From Elusimicrobia bacterium CG06_land_8_20_14_3_00_38_11 (GTDB lineage: Bacteria > Elusimicrobiota > UBA8919), in the NCBI GenBank assembly GCA_002780205.1, contig PEVQ01000016.1, forward strand, positions 4,200 through 11,728: a DNA stretch of 7,529 nt, read 5' to 3'. A program made the translations under genes and the position numbers. Position 1 is the stretch's first letter. Every line of letters begins with the position of its first letter. The notes below the pieces were generated by a model. The model saw only the letters and a list, made by a program, of their open reading frames with translations. It ran no database searches and had not been told where the DNA came from. Positions 4,948-7,529 of the stretch are shown here, piece by piece.

Positions 4948-6270
4948 ATGAAAACGGCAAGGGATGTTTTGGCGGATGTGAAACGGGAAAATGTGCAGTT
5001 TATCAAGTTGTGGTTTGTTGATATTCTCGGTGTTTTGAAGTCATTCACAATTACACAGAGGGAACTGGAAGGTGGATTATCGGAAGGAATGGGTTTTGAC
5101 GGCTCCTCAATTGAGGGCTTTGCGAGAATTTTTGAATCGGATTTAATTGCCAAACCCAATCCGGAAACTTATGTTATACTTCCGTGGCGGACTCAGGAAG
5201 AAAAAGTAGCGAGAATGTTTTGCGATATATTAAATCCCGACGGAACTCATTATGACGGCGACACGAGATATATCTTGAAAAAAAATCTTGATGAAGCGAA
5301 AAAACTCGGGCTTACTTTTAATGTCGGTCCGGAATTGGAATATTTTTATTTCAAGTCGGATAAGTCGCCGGAAATAATTGACGAAGGCGGCTATTTTGAT
5401 TATGTCCCTCTTGACGAAGCGCAGGATTTGAGGCGTGACACAGTTCTCAATCTTGAAAAGATGGGAATAAAAGTTGAGTACTCGCATCACGAGGTCGCAC
5501 CGAGTCAGCATGAAATTGATCTGCGTTTCACCGATGCACTTACAATGGCTGACAATGTGATGTCCTACAAAGTCGTCGTCAAACAGGTTGCATATTCAAA
5601 AGGTCTTTACGCTACATTTATGCCCAAGCCGTTGTTCGGTGAAAACGGTTCCGGAATGCATGTCCATCAATCGCTTTTTAAGGGAAACAAAAATGCCTTT
5701 TTCGACGCAAAAGACAAATATCATTTATCGACGCTTGCAAAAAGTTATATCGCAGGTGTCTTAAAACATGTTCCGGAAATCTGTGCGATTACAAATCAAT
5801 GGGTGAACTCTTACAAGCGTTTGGTTCCAGGTTATGAAGCGCCGGTTTATATCTCGTGGGCGAGCAGAAATCGCTCGGCTCTTGTCCGCGTTCCTATGTA
5901 CAAGCCCGGAAAAGAAATTGCAACCCGAATTGAATTGCGGTTCCCTGACCCCGCATGTAATCCGTATCTCGCGTTTTCGGTAATGCTTGCCGCCGGTCTT
6001 GACGGTATAAAAAAGAAACTGCCGCTGGCCGAACCGATAGAAAAAGATATTTTCCACATGACGGAAGAAGAGCGATTATCAGAAAAAATATTTTCACTGC
6101 CGGGTTCTTTAATTGAAGCGATTGAACTTGCAGAAAAAAGCGAACTTTTAAAAAAGACGCCCGGGGAACATATATTCAACAAATTTATAGAAAACAAAAA
6201 GATAGAGTGGGATATGTATCGCACGCAGATTACCGACTACGAACTCAAAAAATATCTGCCGATACTGTAA
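4948..6270 (+). CDS. glnA: Glutamine synthetase type I, alpha subtype
   Basis: GlnA makes glutamine from glutamate, ammonia and ATP as a cytoplasmic dodecamer. The 440 residues match the GSI-alpha length of about 440 (the beta type is about 470). Motifs in order: FDGSSIEGFARI at 50-61, GPELEYF at 128-134 with metal-binding Glu, HHEVAPSQHEID at 180-191, GSGMHVHQS at 234-242, VPGYEAPVY at 293-301 with flap Glu297, SRNRSALVRVP at 306-316 and RIELRFPDPACNPYLAF at 327-343. The beta-type adenylylation Tyr is replaced by Phe369 in DIFHMTEEE, so control by adenylylation is unlikely. Arg60 corresponds to the Arg tied to feedback inhibition in Bacillus. The amidotransferase downstream supports a GS/GOGAT unit. 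Confidence 0.97.
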   Translation: MKTARDVLADVKRENVQFIKLWFVDILGVLKSFTITQRELEGGLSEGMGFDGSSIEGFARIFESDLIAKPNPETYVILPWRTQEEKVARMFCDILNPDGTHYDGDTRYILKKNLDEAKKLGLTFNVGPELEYFYFKSDKSPEIIDEGGYFDYVPLDEAQDLRRDTVLNLEKMGIKVEYSHHEVAPSQHEIDLRFTDALTMADNVMSYKVVVKQVAYSKGLYATFMPKPLFGENGSGMHVHQSLFKGNKNAFFDAKDKYHLSTLAKSYIAGVLKHVPEICAITNQWVNSYKRLVPGYEAPVYISWASRNRSALVRVPMYKPGKEIATRIELRFPDPACNPYLAFSVMLAAGLDGIKKKLPLAEPIEKDIFHMTEEERLSEKIFSLPGSLIEAIELAEKSELLKKTPGEHIFNKFIENKKIEWDMYRTQITDYELKKYLPIL

Positions 6271-6273
6271 GGG

Positions 6274-6392
6274 CAATTAAAAATTAAAAGTTAAAAATGA
6301 AAAACGGTGGTATATTGTTTTATAAAATTTTTCACATAAATTTTTAATTTTAAATCCCGCTAAAGCGGGACAAGTTTTTACATTTTTAATTG
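6274..6392. repeat. Inverted-arm element after glnA, containing 54-base repeat copy 2
   Basis: The 119-base stretch is bounded by perfect 11-base inverted ends, CAATTAAAAAT (6274-6284) and ATTTTTAATTG (6382-6392). Its right half (6339-6392) is the second copy of the 54-base repeat at 4044-4097. The core CCCGCTAAAGCGGG (6357-6370) forms 6 pairs and is followed by ACAAGTTTTTA. This resembles a weak intrinsic terminator on the plus strand and could reduce readthrough from glnA. It starts 4 bases after the glnA stop and ends 8 bases before the next gene. Confidence 0.8.
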
Positions 6393-6400
6393 GTTTTGAT

Positions 6401-7489
6401 ATGGGATGTTCAATAGCAGGAATAATTGACGAGAAAGGGAACAGGTTTTCCGGCGAAGAGATAATTCATGCAATCTCAAAAATGTATCTGCGTGCGAACG
6501 GTCTCGGCGGCGGTTTTGCCGGCTATGGTATTTATCCCGCTCATAAAGACGATTTTTGTTTTCACATAATTTATAACGATGAGAAAGCGCGCGAAAATAC
6601 TGAAAGTTATCTGAAACATGATTTTGAAATTGTAAAAGAAGAGCCCATCCCGACGCGAACGGTAAAGTCAATCGTCAATCGCCCGCTATTATTCCGATAT
6701 TTTCTCAGAGTAAAAGACGAAATCAAAAAACAGTTTTATGAAATGACCCAAGAGGACATTGTGATGCGCTCCGTTATGAAAATAAATGCCGCTCAATCCG
6801 GTGCATTTGTGATTTCTTCAGGTAAAAATATGGGAATATTCAAAGGTGTCGGTTTTGCATCAGACATCGGGAAATTTTACAAACTTGAAGAATACAGCGG
6901 CTATTGCTGGCTCGCCCACGACAGATTTCCGACGAATACTCCCGGCTGGTGGGGAGGCGCTCATCCTTTCGGGCTTTTGAATTTTTCAATCGTTCACAAT
7001 GGAGAAATATCGTCTTACGGAATAAACAAGAGATACCTTGAAGAGTTCGGATATCAGTTGACACTACATACGGACAGCGAGGTGATTCTTTATCTTTTTG
7101 ATTTACTTTTAAGAAAACACAAATTACCGATGGCGGTTGCCCATAAAATTTTGTGCCCACCGCTGTGGTCGGAAATAGAAAGAATGCCGGATGTTTCAAA
7201 AAACTTTTTTGAAACATTACGGATAATTTACGGAAGCGCCCTGATAAATGGGCCATCGGCAATAATCGTTTCCGACGGTAAAATGATGTTCGGATTTACC
7301 GACCGTCTTAAACTTAGACCGTTAGTTGCCGCAAGGAACGGTTCTAAATTTTATTTAGCATCCGAGGAATGTGCCATACAGGAAGTTTGTCCGCTTAAAA
7401 AAGGCGATGTTTTTTTTCCAAAAGTCGGCGAACCTGCGATAGGGAAGTTGAGATCGCAGATGACCGCAGATAAAAAGCAACGCAGATGA
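6401..7489 (+). CDS. Class II glutamine amidotransferase, split glutamate synthase subunit
   Basis: The protein resembles the N-terminal Ntn-type glutaminase domain of glutamate synthase, made here as a separate 362-residue protein. Such domains release ammonia from glutamine for a partner synthase. It has an N-terminal Cys in MGCSIAGI, NGLGGGFAGYGIYP, the substrate-site region AHDRFPTNTPG from 172, VHNGEISSYG around 198-207, LHTDSEV with Asp225, and INGPSAIIVSDG with DRLKLRP near the C-terminus. The Cys is residue 3, so Met-Gly must be removed. No strong Shine-Dalgarno is seen and no other in-frame start is available. The last 13 or so residues come from a repeat. Position after glnA fits GS/GOGAT; the FMN synthase domain would lie beyond 7529. 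Confidence 0.85.
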   Translation: MGCSIAGIIDEKGNRFSGEEIIHAISKMYLRANGLGGGFAGYGIYPAHKDDFCFHIIYNDEKARENTESYLKHDFEIVKEEPIPTRTVKSIVNRPLLFRYFLRVKDEIKKQFYEMTQEDIVMRSVMKINAAQSGAFVISSGKNMGIFKGVGFASDIGKFYKLEEYSGYCWLAHDRFPTNTPGWWGGAHPFGLLNFSIVHNGEISSYGINKRYLEEFGYQLTLHTDSEVILYLFDLLLRKHKLPMAVAHKILCPPLWSEIERMPDVSKNFFETLRIIYGSALINGPSAIIVSDGKMMFGFTDRLKLRPLVAARNGSKFYLASEECAIQEVCPLKKGDVFFPKVGEPAIGKLRSQMTADKKQRR

Positions 7490-7529
7490 CCGCGGATTTA
7501 TCAGCGGCAATCGTCGTTGTTATCGGCGG
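7455..7529. repeat. CGCAGATGACCGC repeat element, cut by the window edge
   Basis: CGCAGATGACCGCAGA (7455-7470) is repeated at 7481-7496 with one change, a 26-base period. It is followed by ATCAGCGGCAATCGTCGTTG and TTATCGGCGG, which look like the start of inverted arms. The units are related to those at 739-834. The element includes the last codons and TGA stop of the amidotransferase gene. Confidence 0.7.

Overview
The window is a chromosomal segment of a moderately AT-rich bacterium. It carries ordinary housekeeping genes, but nearly every intergenic gap is packed with short palindromic or inverted-arm repeats. The gene order rplU-rpmA-obg-proB, a stand-alone GOGAT-type glutamine amidotransferase and an alpha-type glutamine synthetase are all bacterial. 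The mix of short interspersed repeats suggests an uncultured lineage, perhaps near Elusimicrobiota or Omnitrophota, but this placement is a low-confidence inference and no marker here fixes it.

Layout. Positions 1-3153 (+) hold rplU (L21), rpmA (L27), obg (ribosome-assembly GTPase) and proB (glutamate 5-kinase), probably one operon; obg and proB overlap. The gaps before rplU, between rplU and rpmA, and between rpmA and obg consist largely of repeat elements. From 3154 to 3349 a large nested palindrome separates the convergent transcription units. Positions 3350-4178 (-) hold tRNA-Met(CAT), nth (endonuclease III) and tRNA-Val(CAC); the nth stop codon lies inside the tRNA-Val gene. Positions 4179-4947 have no clear gene: a tRNA promoter on the minus strand, a near-consensus sigma70 promoter on the plus strand, a palindromic element, a small open frame without a normal start, and a stable hairpin just upstream of glnA. 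Positions 4948-7489 (+) hold glnA and the class II glutamine amidotransferase domain protein of a split glutamate synthase. Together these suggest a GS/GOGAT ammonia-assimilation operon whose synthase subunits would lie beyond the right edge. The window ends inside another repeat, which also encodes the last residues of the amidotransferase.

The main non-gene signal is a repeated architecture: left arms of short near-tandem units, usually a core palindrome, and right arms that are the inverted complement. It recurs with different sequences in most gaps, and the elements end within a few bases of start or stop codons. In three cases they reach into gene ends: the obg start region, the nth start codon and the amidotransferase C-terminus. 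I found no defence system, CRISPR array or intact transposon.
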